From contig JAATVJ010000218.1 in assembly GCA_014523515.1 (NCBI GenBank), positions 1 through 6,298 on the forward strand: 6,298 nt of DNA. Reading direction: 5' to 3'. The DNA comes from Nitrososphaerales archaeon TH1177. Its GTDB lineage: Archaea > Thermoproteota > Nitrososphaeria > Nitrososphaerales > Nitrososphaeraceae. This document shows, in pieces, positions 5,259 to 6,298 of the stretch (position 1 is the stretch's first letter; each line of letters begins with the position of its first letter). The notes below the pieces were generated by a model that searched no databases, was not told the DNA's origin, and saw only the letters and a list, made by a program, of their open reading frames with translations. The translations under genes and the position numbers were made by a program.

Positions 5259-5298
5259 GTATTGTATTTTATTTAGCTTTTATTTAAATATACAATAC
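5259..5298. repeat. ATTGT triple repeat and hairpin
   Basis: ATTGT is repeated three times at 5251-5265. GTATTGTAT (5259-5267) is the exact reverse complement of ATACAATAC (5290-5298), separated by 22 A/T-rich bases. Such a pairing is easy to obtain by chance in this composition. Confidence 0.4.
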
Positions 5299-5387
5299 TT
5301 TATTAATATTAATTCTATTAATTCTTAATATATCCTCTTTTATCTTATTTAAGCTACTTTAAATTAGATAATTATTTTCATTTCGAA

Positions 5388-5546
5388 TTATCTTGCTTTT
5401 TTATTTAATTCTATTATTTCTTTGCCTAAAGCTAGTTTGCCATGTTTCCATTCTCTTCATGCATCATTTCCAAATTCATTCTTAAATTATTGCAAATTTT
5501 TCTTATACTATGTTATACCTTCAATCAATCTCTTTATCTTTTTTTT
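5388..5546 (-). pseudogene. Possible decayed gene fragment with three in-frame stops
   Basis: One minus-strand frame reads KIKRLIEGIT, stop, YKKNLQ, stop, FKNEFGNDA, stop, then REWKHGKLALGKEI and IELNKKAR before a final TAA at 5390-5388. The three internal stops (TAG, TAA, TGA) interrupt what otherwise has the look of a charged helical protein, with Trp, His, Gly and balanced Lys/Glu instead of the Ile/Phe/Tyr/Asn-rich peptides usual for random AT-rich DNA. The TGA before REW could be a former TGG. I do not recognise the family, and the stretch is short, so chance remains a real alternative. Confidence 0.3.
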
Positions 5547-5723
5547 TCATTTCAATATTAAAAAGACTACATCTAAAGTATCCAATATAAATTAAAATAA
5601 AAAGATTCAATTTTATTATCTATCAAATTGTCTGCTGAAATAATAATTTTTAAATTGCTATATACATTAATAAATTGATAGTCAGTTAAAAATATCTTTA
5701 AAATGGACAAAATAAATGAATAA

Positions 5724-5743
5724 TTTTTTCGGCGCCGAAAAAA
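5724..5743. promoter_or_regulatory. Perfect 20-bp palindrome with a GC core
   Basis: T6-CGGCGCCG-A6 is perfectly symmetric. Its eight-base all-G/C centre is the only such island in the surrounding kilobase. It lies about 200 bases upstream of the small membrane-protein gene. The symmetry with no unpaired loop suits a dimeric DNA-binding protein better than an RNA hairpin. No gene-proximal promoter elements touch it. Confidence 0.6.
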
Positions 5744-5907
5744 ATTGATTAGTTGTTAAGATATTAGAAAATACTATTTTATAATGTTTTTTGGCTATTA
5801 TTTTATTTTAATACTATCAGAAAAATAAAATAAAAAATTAGAATAATATTCTTTTTATTTTTCAGAAATAGATTAGAGAATATTTGTCCACCATAGAGCA
5901 AAAATAC

Positions 5908-5914
5908 TTTATAC
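5908..5914 (+). promoter_or_regulatory. TATA-like box and short leader of the small membrane-protein gene
   Basis: TTTATAC, centred near 5911, predicts a start of transcription near 5936-5938. That leaves a leader of about 10 bases. A GAGGA (5936-5940), seven bases before the ATG, could act as a ribosome binding site. This differs from the leaderless spacing of the other genes here. Confidence 0.4.
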
Positions 5915-5946
5915 AACAATAGCATATATGATATTGAGGAAATATT

Positions 5947-6180
5947 ATGAAAAAAGCTGCAGCAGGAGTTATTGCAATTCAAACTTTAGTTGTGATAACA
6001 ACTTTACTATATGCATTATTAGTAGTCGCTATATTTTGTGAATTAGATATCGCTAGTGGAGAGAACATTGGTCTTACTGGTGCTGATATTAACAACTCAT
6101 ATACTCAACAATTAGCAGATGCATCTTGTAAATCTTCTTGTCCAGATTCTGCAGAATTGTGTATCTATATGTGTACTTAA
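5947..6180 (+). CDS. Small single-pass membrane protein with a twin CX3C tail
   Basis: 77 residues. A basic start (MKK) is followed by one long hydrophobic segment (about 8-30) that can act as an uncleaved anchor or signal peptide; C31 lies at its end. A polar linker (32-57; ELDIASGENIGLTGADINNS and following) leads to a C-terminal motif C61-KSS-C65-PDSAEL-C72-IYM-C76-T. This is CX3C-X6-CX3C, in which two helical turns could be clamped by two disulfides, or four thiolates could bind a metal. If the basic N-terminus stays in the cytoplasm, the cysteines face outside, which favours disulfides. The ATG is the first in frame, with a GAGGA seven bases before it. No family is recognised. The gene stands alone, with T-rich sequence right after it. 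Confidence 0.7.
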   Translation: MKKAAAGVIAIQTLVVITTLLYALLVVAIFCELDIASGENIGLTGADINNSYTQQLADASCKSSCPDSAELCIYMCT

Positions 6181-6191
6181 AAACTACCCAA

Positions 6192-6223
6192 TTTTTATTT
6201 TCTTTTTTATTCAATTTTTTTTT
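6192..6223 (+). terminator. T-rich terminator after the small membrane-protein gene
   Basis: Several T-runs (up to nine T) begin about 12 bases after the TAA, with no stem needed in archaea. More T-rich sequence follows at 6265-6284. Confidence 0.5.
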
Positions 6224-6298
6224 CTAATCTAATCTACGATATTATGTTAAATTGATTCTAACCTATTTTTTTTCTTCTTTTTATTTATGCTGTACGGT

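Larger units (their letters stand above)
4924..5946. other. One-kilobase AT-rich region without an intact gene
   Basis: This is the longest gap in the window. It contains the promoter of the minus-strand gene (near 4950), a triple ATTGT repeat with a partner forming a hairpin (5259-5267 with 5290-5298), a possible decayed gene (5388-5546, minus) and the GC-core palindrome at 5724-5743. The promoter of the downstream plus-strand gene is near 5908. No tRNA-like or long open frame was found. Confidence 0.6.

Noticed and set aside
6280..6298. Start or end of another gene at the right edge
   Set aside because: An ATG at 6287 is followed by only three codons before the window ends; nothing can be supported.

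Overview
The window looks like chromosomal DNA of an AT-rich ammonia-oxidising archaeon (Nitrososphaeria/Thaumarchaeota, probably Nitrososphaerales such as a Nitrosocosmicus relative). The basis is indirect. Genes are sparse, with long intergenic gaps of about 25% GC or less. Most genes have an archaeal TATA box about 25 bases before the start codon, which fits leaderless transcripts. Several genes encode small exported proteins whose signal peptides end in A-x-A or V-Y-A, as is common in this group. There is no rRNA, tRNA or housekeeping marker to fix the taxonomy.

Layout. 1-169 (minus) is the N-terminal part of an IS110-family transposase that runs off the left edge. The next ~200 bases (about 203-360) are less AT-rich, non-coding and foldable. 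This is where IS110-group elements encode their bridge RNA, so a candidate bridge RNA is proposed. 461-1144 (plus) is an exported acidic protein with three 45-bp in-frame tandem repeats. 1145-1677 is non-coding, with one nested palindrome. 1678-1926 (minus) is a small exported Gln/Pro-rich protein. 1927-2474 is non-coding, with one hairpin. 2475-3221 (minus) is a TSUP (TauE/SafE) membrane transporter of clearly higher GC. 3447-4016 (plus) is a RimJ/RimL-type GNAT acetyltransferase, followed by two hairpins. 4264-4923 (minus) is an exported Cys-containing protein of unknown function. 4924-5946 is about 1 kb without an intact gene; it holds a possible decayed gene (5388-5546) and a striking 20-bp perfect palindrome (5724-5743). 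5947-6180 (plus) is a 77-residue single-pass membrane protein with a twin CX3C tail, followed by T-rich sequence.

How the genes relate. No operon is visible: each gene has its own promoter, and the TSUP and GNAT genes are divergent. Four of the six intact genes are predicted to be exported or membrane-anchored proteins of unknown function. The region reads as an accessory, lineage-specific surface-protein neighbourhood next to a mobile element, not as one pathway. The most interesting items are the candidate IS110 bridge RNA, the isolated GC-core palindrome and the twin-CX3C mini-protein. None shows a complete new system by itself.
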